From: Candidatus Woesearchaeota archaeon | Lineage (GTDB): Archaea; Nanobdellota; Nanobdellia; Woesearchaeales; GW2011-AR9 | DNA length: 34,952 bases | Direction: 5' to 3' | Assembly: GCA_018302605.1 (NCBI GenBank) | Contig: JAGVZN010000031.1 | Location: 1-34,952 of the forward strand | Shown: positions 14,741-22,795 of the stretch, one piece after another | Position numbering within the stretch: position 1 is the first letter of the stretch | Layout of the letters: each line of letters begins with the position of its first letter | The notes under the pieces: model-generated | Seen by the model: only the letters and a program-made list of their open reading frames with translations | The model's database searches: none | Told to the model about the DNA's origin: nothing | Translations under genes and position numbers: made by a program

Positions 14741-16534
14741 ATGGTGGATTTTATTCAGTCATTCGGCCTCTTGTTTCTGCTCGTTGTTGCCGTATCATTC
14801 CTCATCAAGCTGTTCCGGCAGCCGATCATCATCGGATATGTTCTTGCCGGGCTGATCTTTAATCTTTATCTTGTCCATGGAAATTTTGACAGCGAGCAGA
14901 TTATTCTACTCTCCGAACTGGGGATCACCTTTCTCCTGTTTCTGATGGGTCTGGAGTTCGACCTAAAAAGTCTCAAATATCTTGGGAAAGACATTTTGAT
15001 CTCTACCTCTTTGCAAACGCTGGCTTTCTTTGGGATCGGCTATCTGTTCGGTATCCTCTTCGGTTTTTCTCCAATAATGAGCACCTACTTGGCGATCATC
15101 TTCATGTTCAGCAGTACCCTGCTCGTCGCCAAATGGCTGGAGGACAAGAAAGAGACGATAACCCTTCATGGCAAGATTGCGCTGGGAACATTGATCATCC
15201 AGGACTTATTCGCGATCATTGCGCTGACTGTCCTCAATGTTGTTAAAGAAAAATCAATAATCAATATTCTTCTCGTCCCCGTGAAAGGAGCCGTACTCAT
15301 CCTTTTTGGAGTTCTCTTGGCACGCTACATCCTAAACCGGCCGCTGCGCTTCTCCAGCAGGTACCCTGAACTTTTGTTTGTCTTTAGTCTGGGTATCTGT
15401 TTCCTATTTGTGGTAATTTCTCCCCTGCTGGGCTATTCCGGCACGATCGGGGCGTTTATTGCCGGAGTGACTCTTGCCAACACGATCTATAAAAGTGATA
15501 TTCTCCATCGCCTCAAGCCGCTGATCATCTTTTTTAATCTGCTCTTTTTTGTCGGGCTTGGCTTCCAGATTGATGTTACTTTAGACCGCTCTTTTTTCTT
15601 TCTGATGTTTTTATTGGTGGCCGTCGGCCTGGTAGTCAAGCCGCTGATCATCTATCTCACGCTGAAACAGCGCGGTTACGACTTGAAATCGGCATATCTC
15701 AGCAGTATCCATCTTGCTCAGTTTAGTGAATTTGGGATTATCATTGTGGCGCAAGGCGTCTTTAGCGGAACCGTTGGGGGCGAGATGACTTCCCTGGCCA
15801 TCCTCGCAGTCGTCTTCAGCATGATCTTTTCCTCTTATCTGATCAAATATGACACTTTCTTCTTTTCTCGTTGTGAACATACCCTGCAGATCATCGATCA
15901 CCTTTTTTCGCGTACCCGAAAGACCTATAATACGGCAATAGAACGCGGGGCAAATATCCTCTTCTTTGGCTACTATGATCTGAGCAAAGAATTGTATGCC
16001 AAGTTTGAAACGATGGGCAAGAAAGTGGTCGTCGTCGAGAACGATCCAGAAAATATCGAACTGCTGCGAAAAGAAAACATCCCTTATCTTTATAATTCTG
16101 TAAGCAATCCGGAATTCTTTGCCCACTTTCACTGCGAGGAAGCGGAATTGGTCGTCTCCAGTATCCTCGACCTCGAGGAAAACAAGAACATCATCACGCA
16201 TGTAAAAAAGTTAAATCCAAAAGCAGTGCTGATCGTGACCGCCAAAAATGTGCGGGATTCCCTGGCTTTATATGACGCTGCTGCGGACTATGTGATTTAT
16301 CCGCTTTCGGTCAATGAACAGCACGTCTCGGTGTTATTGGAGGATTATGCTACGGATGTAAATAAAGTGATCGAAAAGAAAATCATCGAGATTACCCGTT
16401 TGAAAGAGCGGGAGAAAAAGCAAAAAGAGGTTCTGGAGAAAACTGCTTTCTTGGATATTGACCGCTTTGTTGAGCAGACCTTACTGCGTGATCCAATCAA
16501 GATGATCAAAGAATCGTTACGAAGAAAGAAGTGA
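14741..16534 (+). CDS. Kef-type K+/H+ antiporter (CPA2) with RCK-like C-terminal domain
   Basis: 597 residues. The N-terminal ~380 residues form a multi-helix CPA2 exchanger domain: LFRQPIIIGYVLAGLI, GITFLLFLMGLEFDL, IIQDLFAIIALT, and GYSGTIGAFIAGVTLA. A cytoplasmic Rossmann-like TrkA-N region follows at about residue 400 (ANILFFGYYDLSKEL, VVVVENDPENIELL), then a charged C-terminal tail. CPA2 proteins exchange K+ or Na+ for protons. The usual GxGxxG nucleotide-binding signature is degraded to GYYDLS, so regulation by NAD(H) may be lost or altered. Its 3' end overlaps the convergent isochorismatase-like pseudogene by 29 bp. Leaderless promoter. Confidence 0.88.
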   Translation: MVDFIQSFGLLFLLVVAVSFLIKLFRQPIIIGYVLAGLIFNLYLVHGNFDSEQIILLSELGITFLLFLMGLEFDLKSLKYLGKDILISTSLQTLAFFGIGYLFGILFGFSPIMSTYLAIIFMFSSTLLVAKWLEDKKETITLHGKIALGTLIIQDLFAIIALTVLNVVKEKSIINILLVPVKGAVLILFGVLLARYILNRPLRFSSRYPELLFVFSLGICFLFVVISPLLGYSGTIGAFIAGVTLANTIYKSDILHRLKPLIIFFNLLFFVGLGFQIDVTLDRSFFFLMFLLVAVGLVVKPLIIYLTLKQRGYDLKSAYLSSIHLAQFSEFGIIIVAQGVFSGTVGGEMTSLAILAVVFSMIFSSYLIKYDTFFFSRCEHTLQIIDHLFSRTRKTYNTAIERGANILFFGYYDLSKELYAKFETMGKKVVVVENDPENIELLRKENIPYLYNSVSNPEFFAHFHCEEAELVVSSILDLEENKNIITHVKKLNPKAVLIVTAKNVRDSLALYDAAADYVIYPLSVNEQHVSVLLEDYATDVNKVIEKKIIEITRLKEREKKQKEVLEKTAFLDIDRFVEQTLLRDPIKMIKESLRRKK

Positions 16535-17278
16535 GTTGGTGGGTTAAGGGGCATGTTTCATCATTCAGAGCCGCGAGCAGCTCCGTATAATTATCATAAT
16601 ATCTTCCGTTCTCCCGAAACCAGGTGACGTTTTGTCCATACCCCCAAGAAGGAGGGTCTGCGATCAATTGTCCAGAAGTCATGATTTCAAAACTGTGTTC
16701 TAACGCCCCTTCTGCTGTTGCGCGTACACAGGCTGATGCGTTTATTCCCATTAACAAAACTCTTTCAATACCAGAATGGCGCAGCTGTTCGGCAAGGTTT
16801 GTTTCATGAAACCATCGTCGTGCGATTTGATGAGTTTACGGGTGGAACCTAATTGCTGATACTTTGTTCTTAATGTCGAGGTTGTGTTTCCTTGACCAGC
16901 ATATTCCAATACATATACAGGGATATTATTCTTATCGCAAAAATCGAGAACATCCTCCTGATATGAGATCTCCACTTGTTTTTCTTTGGGAGAAATATTC
17001 TCTAGAAATCCGTCCTGCATGTCAATAAGCAATACTGCCAGATTAGACGACGTTTTTCGTGGAGATTGATCAAAACAGAGCGGGGAGGTAAAATTTTCGG
17101 CTTTCTGTTCTTCCAATAACTGAAGTTTCTTCTCATTGTATTCTCTGATCGCAACTCGAGCATCAGACCAACCAAGGTACGTCTCTAAATTCAGATCAAA
17201 AGAAATAGCACTGATTTTCTGGCTTGCCAGAATAAATCCTGCCGCAGCAACTCCCGTAAGGAGTAATCTCTTGAACAT
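16506..17278 (-). pseudogene. Secreted isochorismatase-family cysteine hydrolase, frameshifted
   Basis: The first frame (ATG at 17278) encodes a signal peptide (LLLTGVAAAGFILASQ), then AVLLIDMQDGFL (Asp86, catalytic Asp of the family) and NIPVYVLEYAGQGNT, and continues to KSHDDGFM before running out of frame near 16805. The +1 frame continues naturally with ETNLAEQLRHSGIERVLLMG, INASACVRATAEGALEHS (nucleophile Cys) and TSGQLIADPP to the stop at 16506. A single-base change at about 16800-16810 restores one gene of about 255 residues, so this is a recent pseudogene or a sequencing/assembly error. GGAGG lies 4 nt before the ATG and a TATA box at 17300. Export is unusual for this family. Confidence 0.75.
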
Positions 17279-17299
17279 ATCCCTCCAAAACTGCTTTTT

Positions 17300-17308
17300 C
17301 TTTAAAAA
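17300..17308 (-). promoter_or_regulatory. TATA box of isochorismatase-like gene
   Basis: TTTTTAAAG on the minus strand, centred 26 nt before the ATG at 17278. A Shine-Dalgarno-like GGAGG also lies 4 nt before the same ATG, so both signals coexist. Confidence 0.55.
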
Positions 17309-17340
17309 TGTTTAGAGAAGATTGAACAGAGCATTCCATT

Positions 17341-18858
17341 TTATTCATTTTCTTTTCCTAGCTCCTCTTCATAGATCGGCTTGATTTTCTTCCACAACGA
17401 AGCGGGAATGTTTTTGGGCTCGTGAACTCCAAAATATGTTTCTTTTAGCTCGGCTTCCCGTTCCTTGGCTTCGGCATAGAATTTTTCTTTGAATAGCTCC
17501 ATCAATTCCCCTTTGACTCCTCTTTCCGTGGCAAGGAAGAAAGCGAGCAGCTGCTCGTCTTCATGTGGTTCGTCTGCTTTTCGTTCTGCCTGCGGCACAT
17601 AGTTGCTGAACAGCGGATATAATTTTTTAGATTTCAATGAAAGCAATTCTTTTAATCCGACCGCTGCCGGATCAAATCCCAGCGCTTTCATGAAGATGAA
17701 GCAGAGGGCGCACTTGGAGCAGTTATTGCACCAACGGTTTTTTTCCGCGCCATCGTTGTCCAGATGGCAGGACATCTGGTACTTTGCTAACTGAGGATAG
17801 CGTTGATAGAGAATCCGGGAGACGGCAATTTCATGGAGCGGCTGGACCAGCGACAGCGCCTGGGTTGAGCCATTGGTGATCGTGTGCAGCATCGCACTCA
17901 TGTGGCGGATCCATTCTGATGACTGGTCGTAGAATGGATTATACCGAAACCCATCCTTATTAACATAGACGTCGTTGCAGGATTGTTCGTGGCCAAAAAT
18001 CATGTAGCGGGAATTATAAAATGAATTGAACGGGGTAAGCAGCAGCAAAAATTCCGTGAGCTGGCTGTTCCAGCCCATTTCCGTCTCATCGATATCCCAA
18101 TGGCCGTAGAAACGAAGATCACCCAATCCGTTGTGCACGTTATGGATCTTAACATCGAATTCTGCTTCAAATTCACGGATGAGGTGTTCTTTGTGCTTGC
18201 ATTCAAACGTGCGAAAATGCTGGTTGCGATAGATAACATTCCAGTCTGGTTCGCTGATTGTAACGAGCTGCGGCCGCAGTCCCAGTTCTTCAGCCAAACC
18301 GAAACTGACAAGGCTTTCCTTGCCAAACGTCATCGTGTTGATACTGCGTTCTTTCGTATTCCAGGATTCTGCTTTGGGCGGGGCTGTTTCCGAAAAAGTG
18401 TAGGTTGTATTGGCAAACCGCCGGAGGTACTCGTCGGTCTTTTTCTGGTCGGCATGCGCATCAAACAGGAGCAGGTTGAAGAGCAGTTCCCGAAATGCCG
18501 ATTTCAGTTCGGGAAAAGGCGTATCATAATTGATCTGCGGGAGGCTGAACGTGACTCCCAATTCCATTGACGAAAGAAAAGCAATGTTGTTGCGGATCGC
18601 GGTCTTTAATTGTTCCGGACAGGCTTTCCAGATCTCCGGCGGAAAGAGAATTTTAAATCGGCGGTAAAATGGGCCTTGTCTTAAAGCGAGAGTAATCCCT
18701 TCTTCCCTTGTTTTGGTGCTGACCTGCAGCGGCTCTGCGCTAAGCGGACCAAAGCCGCGATGTGTTTCCGGTTCGGTGAATTGCTGCTGCAGCCAGAGTT
18801 CAGTGACGGGGTCTTCTTGAGCCGAAGAACTAAATAAGATGTTTCCTTTCTTGTCCAT
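17341..18858 (-). CDS. MurL-like protein (UDP-MurNAc-L-Ala-L-Glu epimerase family)
   Basis: About 505 residues from the ATG at 18858; TTG codons at 18882/18885 fit the TATA spacing and are alternatives. The central region has the features I associate with MurL: TMTFGKESLVSFGLAEELG (a PP-loop-like nucleotide site), HNVHNGLGDL, MIFGHEQSCND, NPFYDQSSEW, PLHEIAVSRIL, and a Cys cluster CHLDNDGAEKNRWCNNCSKC that could bind metal. MurL inverts the Glu in UDP-MurNAc-L-Ala-L-Glu in bacteria lacking the usual Glu racemase route. In an archaeon the substrate is uncertain; it may act on another L-Glu-terminated or sugar-nucleotide substrate. Family assignment is from memory of motifs, so moderate. Confidence 0.6.
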   Translation of the reverse strand: MDKKGNILFSSSAQEDPVTELWLQQQFTEPETHRGFGPLSAEPLQVSTKTREEGITLALRQGPFYRRFKILFPPEIWKACPEQLKTAIRNNIAFLSSMELGVTFSLPQINYDTPFPELKSAFRELLFNLLLFDAHADQKKTDEYLRRFANTTYTFSETAPPKAESWNTKERSINTMTFGKESLVSFGLAEELGLRPQLVTISEPDWNVIYRNQHFRTFECKHKEHLIREFEAEFDVKIHNVHNGLGDLRFYGHWDIDETEMGWNSQLTEFLLLLTPFNSFYNSRYMIFGHEQSCNDVYVNKDGFRYNPFYDQSSEWIRHMSAMLHTITNGSTQALSLVQPLHEIAVSRILYQRYPQLAKYQMSCHLDNDGAEKNRWCNNCSKCALCFIFMKALGFDPAAVGLKELLSLKSKKLYPLFSNYVPQAERKADEPHEDEQLLAFFLATERGVKGELMELFKEKFYAEAKEREAELKETYFGVHEPKNIPASLWKKIKPIYEEELGKENE

Positions 18859-18902
18859 CACCCTTTTTTTTGTCGTCAGCAACAAATGAGGAATATTTTT
18901 CT

Positions 18903-18912
18903 AATATAAAAA
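18903..18912 (-). promoter_or_regulatory. TATA box of MurL-like gene
   Basis: TTTTTATATT on the minus strand. It predicts transcription start near 18881, giving either a leaderless TTG start or a 23-nt leader before the ATG at 18858. Confidence 0.55.
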
Positions 18913-18991
18913 GGCTTTGGTTTTTGGGATTATTTTTTTTATTTTTTTTCTGATGTTTGTGTTTCTATGACGAGAAAAATAAAAACACAAT

Positions 18992-19000
18992 TATTTTAAA
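18992..19000 (+). promoter_or_regulatory. TATA box of dus gene
   Basis: TATTTTAAA centred 27 nt before the ATG at 19023; this spacing decides between several close in-frame starts. Confidence 0.55.
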
Positions 19001-19022
19001 CTGATTGCGAATCATGATGAGA

Positions 19023-19961
19023 ATGCAACGTCATTTTTCATTTTCTTCCGGTAAACTGTGGCTTTCACCAATGGAAAGCGTGTCTGATCTTGGTTTCAGA
19101 ACGCTCTGTTCTCGTCGTAGAGCATCGTTAACATTCACTGAAATGATCCGTGCCGATGGGTTAGTGCGAAAAAATAAAGCAACGTTTTCGCTAATAGATA
19201 CTTTTGACCGTTCTGTTCCAACAGGAATTCAACTTTTTGTAACGAAGCCGGAGATTTTAAAAAAATCGTTGGAGATTATCCGCCCAAAGATTGATGAGCA
19301 AGATGGACGATTCTCTAATTTGTCTGTTATTGATTTGAATTTTGGTTGTCCGTCGCCGGAAATTATTAAATTGGGCGGCGGACCGGCAATGTTGAAGCGC
19401 ACGGAGAGGATGAAAGAGTTGTTGATGATCCTTCAGCGAGAAGCGCCGCTTCCCTGCGGGATTAAGATCCGTTTGGGGATGAATGAGCGTGAACGGCAGC
19501 AGAAGGTTTATTTACGTATTGTTGAGATGGCGAATGAGGTCGGTTTAGATTATCTGACGGTTCATCCGAAAGTTGCCAGTGATGATTCGGGTGCACCAAT
19601 TGATTTTGCGGCGTTGCAAGAGATTATTGATCATGCCACCATTCCGATTGTGGGAAATGGGTTTGTCGTTGATGGTCAAAGTGCTAGAAGAATGTTGGAT
19701 ATGGGATGTTCGGCGGTGATGATTGCGCGGACTGCGGTGGGTAATCCCTGGATTTTTGAAGAGATTGATCATTACTTGAAAACGGGAAAAGAAATGGTTG
19801 TTGTTAAAGATTATGTTAATGCGTGGAAAGAATATAAAGCGATTGCTGAGAAATATGGCGCGAAGGAGAAGTATTATGAGTATCATCGGCGCGTCTTTGA
19901 GTTGCGGGCGAAAGGAGATCTGGGGTTTCATTCGCCGTCAAGGATCTTGAAATGGGTTTGA
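19023..19961 (+). CDS. dus: tRNA-dihydrouridine synthase
   Basis: 312 residues from the ATG at 19023 (19014 and 19017 also possible). FMN-dependent TIM-barrel enzyme that reduces uridines in tRNA D-loops. Motifs: LWLSPMESVSDLGFRTLC (FMN-site start), FTEMIRADGL, IDLNFGCPSPEIIKLGGG with the catalytic Cys in GCPSP, GIKIRLGMN, LTVHPK, and PIVGNGFVVDG then SAVMIARTAVGNPWIF. All are in family order. Base composition is slightly more AT-rich and codon use looser than the neighbours, but no transfer signal is clear. Monocistronic. Confidence 0.92.
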   Translation: MQRHFSFSSGKLWLSPMESVSDLGFRTLCSRRRASLTFTEMIRADGLVRKNKATFSLIDTFDRSVPTGIQLFVTKPEILKKSLEIIRPKIDEQDGRFSNLSVIDLNFGCPSPEIIKLGGGPAMLKRTERMKELLMILQREAPLPCGIKIRLGMNERERQQKVYLRIVEMANEVGLDYLTVHPKVASDDSGAPIDFAALQEIIDHATIPIVGNGFVVDGQSARRMLDMGCSAVMIARTAVGNPWIFEEIDHYLKTGKEMVVVKDYVNAWKEYKAIAEKYGAKEKYYEYHRRVFELRAKGDLGFHSPSRILKWV

Positions 19962-19986
19962 TGATACACCTTTAACTGCTTATCAG

Positions 19987-20016
19987 GTATTTGTTTAGCT
20001 TTTCTGGCAGGTCGTA
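19987..20016. repeat. Solo terminus of element C
   Basis: GTATTTGTTTAGCTTTTCTG continuing GCAGGTCGTA matches the reverse complement of the right end of element C (5588-5751) with about three mismatches in 30. No partner end is seen nearby, so it is a truncated relic between dus and the convergent 243-aa gene. Confidence 0.6.
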
Positions 20017-20049
20017 CCCAAATTGGTTATCTCTGGCTGGGGCGGGATG

Positions 20050-20781
20050 TCAATTTCTTCTCATTAAAGCCTGAGTTTTATCCTCCTCCCAAGAAAAAGA
20101 ATATTCTTTAGCCAATCGTTGAAGTAAGGGAAAATGCCGGGTATTCTGCCATGGATCGCAGTTTATTTCTTTCCATCTGTTATCTCCAGCCATCTCGAAC
20201 AGCGTTCGACAAAGACGTTCTTTCCAGCCACCATACTTTCGCAGTTCATTAGCGGTCAGTATTTGAGCCTCGCCGATCCTGCAACTGCCTTGAATATAGG
20301 TAAGGCTCACCTCTCTCTCCATTTTTTTTCGATGACCGCTCAAAACTCCCAGCGATCCGGGAAAAAATGTTCCGGGCGCATACGCGGTGGTTTCATACCC
20401 GCTTCTGGCAAAAGGCAATAGATCATCTGGCGAGGGATAATATACCAGAGAGAATGATTCACTGAATAACTTTGATATTCCCCGGTGCTCTTCCAAGTTG
20501 TGAAATCTGGCAATAGATTTATTCAATCTTTTGGGGACTGCTTTGAAAACTATCCCCTTGCCTCTTTTGCCGATGACTTGGCAATGAAATTCATTACTTT
20601 TTTGAGGGGAGCCAAAAACGTAGTCATGTCCTGCGTAATAGCCTTGTTTTGTGTGATATTTTTCACCTTCCCGTGCCTGCCAAAGATCTTCCACCAATTC
20701 CACTAATGGGCGGAGAGTGAGGGCCTGTTCTGGGGGAGCATCACGCAAAGGATAGGGAGGAATGGTATACATTTGATCCAT
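20050..20781 (-). CDS. Hypothetical protein (243 aa)
   Basis: No family recognised. Soluble, with many aromatic residues; conserved-looking blocks are KQGYYAGHDYVFGSP, SIARFHNLEEHRGISKLF, GYETTAYAPGTFFPGSLGVL, and GWKERLCRTLFEMAGDN. The alternating hydrophobic pattern YETTAYAPGTFF / REVSLTYIQG could be an acyltransferase-like sheet, but that is speculation. No TATA box or Shine-Dalgarno is evident; the region before the ATG is the large inverted repeat at 20787-20864. A second Met three codons in (20772) is an alternative start. Confidence 0.65.
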   Translation of the reverse strand: MDQMYTIPPYPLRDAPPEQALTLRPLVELVEDLWQAREGEKYHTKQGYYAGHDYVFGSPQKSNEFHCQVIGKRGKGIVFKAVPKRLNKSIARFHNLEEHRGISKLFSESFSLVYYPSPDDLLPFARSGYETTAYAPGTFFPGSLGVLSGHRKKMEREVSLTYIQGSCRIGEAQILTANELRKYGGWKERLCRTLFEMAGDNRWKEINCDPWQNTRHFPLLQRLAKEYSFSWEEDKTQALMRRN

Positions 20782-20786
20782 TCTTT

Positions 20787-20864
20787 AGAGGAGTTTGAAA
20801 AAGAGTAATTTTGGCAAATAAGTCGTTTGGTTCAAGCCAAAATTACGACTATTTCACCTCCTCT
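20787..20864. repeat. Inverted repeat upstream of 243-aa gene
   Basis: Arms AGAGGAGTTTG...GTAATTTTGGC and GCCAAAATTAC...CACCTCCTCT pair over about 28 positions with a few mismatches, around a loop with AAATAAGTCGTTTGG. It lies between the ligase stop and the 243-aa start on the same strand and could act as transcript end, operator or a miniature element. Confidence 0.55.
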
Positions 20865-20907
20865 GGAGAAGTTTGTAAATCAATAATTGAATTATTCAAA
20901 CTTCTCT
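20865..20907. repeat. Hairpin containing repeat D, copy 1
   Basis: AGAAGTTTG ... CAAACTTCT form a 9-bp stem around AATAATTGAATTATT. The first 29 bases (GGAGAAGTTTGTAAATCAAT then AATTGAATT) recur at 33841-33869 with one difference. Position just after the ligase gene suggests a transcript end structure. Confidence 0.55.
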
Positions 20908-20959
20908 TTACAAAACAAAGACTTTTTTTATAAAGATTCTGTTTTTTTTGATTCCGCTC

Positions 20960-22672
20960 TTACTTCTTATTCTTCATTTCCTTAATCTCTTTCGTCGTTG
21001 TTGCTTGCTCCGCTGTCTTATCATCCCGAAAGTGTAAGAATCGCGGAAAGCGCAACGCCAATCCCAATGTATGATGCGGACTCTTGGTAATCTCTGCGGC
21101 AAGAACTTCCACAACAATCTTCGGTTCAAACCAGACATCCGGCTCCATCTCCCGGCTGACGTGAACGCGCGCCGGTTTCTGCCCAACTTTATATTTCGCC
21201 AGCTTCTTCGGCAGCTCTTCCAGCAGTTCATCAGTCAATCCCGTTCCCAGTTTGCAGACCGTTTCAAAAGAATCATTCTCGCGGTTATATGCTGCACAGA
21301 GTAATGCTCCGTACATCCCACTGCGTTTTCCCCGGCCATGATATGCGCCGACAACGACCAGATCAAATGTGTCGCCGAGGTCTTTGGCGTATTCTTTCTT
21401 CCATTTGATCCAATTCCAGCCGCGTGTGCCAGCCTGATACTCGCCGGACAAAGACTTGAGCATGATTCCTTCATAGCCCTGGTCTAACATTTCATGGAAA
21501 AAACGGTCTATTTTCTCCAGATCATCGGTAATCAGGCGATCCGCAGGCATGACTCCCTCTCCTTCTCGGAGAATCTTCTGGAGTTGGGCAAGACGTTTTT
21601 CGTACGGTTCCTGAAATTGTGCTTTCCCATCAAGATAGAGCAGTTCGAATATTTTTAATTGGATGGGAATGTCTTTGGCGTACTGCTCGACATCGTATTT
21701 TCTCCGGCGCTGCATCAAAGTCTGGAAAGGGAGAGGTCGTCCTTTTTTGTCAATCGCCAGGATCTCTCCTTCAATAACATATTCTTTCGCTTTGACGTGT
21801 TTCTCCAGATGCTTGACTAAATCCGGAAATTGAGCGGTAATCGTATCCAGGCGGCGGGAGAAAAGTGTAATTTTTCCGGTCGTATCTTTATGCGCCTGCA
21901 CCCGTTCGCCATCATACTTGCCTTCCACCGCAACCTTCCCCGGCATCTTCTTGGTGAGTTCATCCAAGGATTCAATGCGCTGGGCAAGCATCATCTTGAT
22001 CGGCCGGCCGACATGGATCTCGATCTTTTCCAAGCCTTTCAGGCCTTTGTGGGCGAGTGTTTTGGCAATCTCTCCAACATCAGGACAGATATTATAGGCT
22101 GTTTCGAGAATTTCTTTGTTCTTTTTTTCTCCCGTATAAGCCAAGGCCAGCGCATCAAGGACGGTCATCTCGCCAACACCCATACGCAGCGTACCTAGAA
22201 CAATGCGGGTGAGATATTTGGCTTCCAATGGTGAAGCTTTTTGCAGCAGGGAAGCAAGAAGCGACGTCTTTTTTTCCTGCGCGCCGCTGCCGGAGGTTTG
22301 GGCAATCTTATGCAGCGTTTCGTAGAGGAGGTGAATGGTAAGTGTTCCGACCGGGACAAGCGTCCTTGGCTTTTTGTGAAGCACTTCCTCCGCGGCGAGT
22401 CCGGCATCGCCTTTCTTCTGGACAAGCTCTTTCACTTTTGTTTCTGATTGTCCGGAGGCTAGGGCAATTGCCTTGATGATCGATTTTTCCGCCAGGCCAA
22501 GAACAATCCCCTCGTATTGCGAATCGATCTGTCCCAGCGTGAGATGGGCAACAATAGAAATGTCTTCTTTTGGTACAGTCTTGAAGAAATTGGCGAGAAT
22601 TTCTCTCATCGTGTTGCCGGAAGAAATCTTTTCCAGTTGTTCATAGACATCGACAAGGAGTTTAAATTGCAT
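20960..22672 (-). CDS. lig: ATP-dependent DNA ligase
   Basis: 570 residues, standard for archaeal replicative ligases. Joins nicks in DNA, including Okazaki fragments, through an AMP-lysine intermediate. Domain order: N-terminal DNA-binding domain (1-220), nucleotidyltransferase domain with motif I EGKYDGERVQ (Lys252 is adenylated), motif III ITLFSRRLD, motif IV VIEGEILA, GYEGIMLKS, motif V WIKWKKEY, and a C-terminal OB-fold with DVWFEPKIVVEV. A TATA box is centred 25 nt before the ATG. The gene is divergent from the pilin-like gene at 22796. Confidence 0.95.
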   Translation of the reverse strand: MQFKLLVDVYEQLEKISSGNTMREILANFFKTVPKEDISIVAHLTLGQIDSQYEGIVLGLAEKSIIKAIALASGQSETKVKELVQKKGDAGLAAEEVLHKKPRTLVPVGTLTIHLLYETLHKIAQTSGSGAQEKKTSLLASLLQKASPLEAKYLTRIVLGTLRMGVGEMTVLDALALAYTGEKKNKEILETAYNICPDVGEIAKTLAHKGLKGLEKIEIHVGRPIKMMLAQRIESLDELTKKMPGKVAVEGKYDGERVQAHKDTTGKITLFSRRLDTITAQFPDLVKHLEKHVKAKEYVIEGEILAIDKKGRPLPFQTLMQRRRKYDVEQYAKDIPIQLKIFELLYLDGKAQFQEPYEKRLAQLQKILREGEGVMPADRLITDDLEKIDRFFHEMLDQGYEGIMLKSLSGEYQAGTRGWNWIKWKKEYAKDLGDTFDLVVVGAYHGRGKRSGMYGALLCAAYNRENDSFETVCKLGTGLTDELLEELPKKLAKYKVGQKPARVHVSREMEPDVWFEPKIVVEVLAAEITKSPHHTLGLALRFPRFLHFRDDKTAEQATTTKEIKEMKNKK

Positions 22673-22689
22673 AAGAGAAGGAGAGGAAC

Positions 22690-22701
22690 TATTTATATAA
22701 A
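22690..22701 (-). promoter_or_regulatory. TATA box of DNA ligase gene
   Basis: TTTATATAAATA on the minus strand, centred about 25 nt before the ATG at 22672; leaderless spacing. Confidence 0.65.
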
Positions 22702-22761
22702 GTTTATTGTGATAATGATGCTATCACTCATTTTTTGGATTGTGTCATTCGATTCGTTCAA

Positions 22762-22770
22762 TTTATAAAA
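22762..22770 (+). promoter_or_regulatory. TATA box of pilin-like Ig protein gene
   Basis: TTTATAAAA centred 30 nt before the ATG at 22796; probably drives the two overlapping genes to 27338. Confidence 0.6.
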
Positions 22771-22795
22771 TAAGACCACTTCATTAGTTGTTAGG

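Noticed and set aside
15611-16201. 196-residue minus-strand frame opposite the antiporter
   Set aside because: Shadow frame; the plus strand carries an unmistakable CPA2 antiporter.
16506-16757. 83-residue protein as a separate gene
   Set aside because: It is the C-terminal half of the isochorismatase-like gene after the frameshift, beginning inside the conserved strand before the catalytic Cys.
18100-18570. 156-residue plus-strand frame within the MurL-like gene
   Set aside because: Antisense shadow without promoter or recognisable domain.
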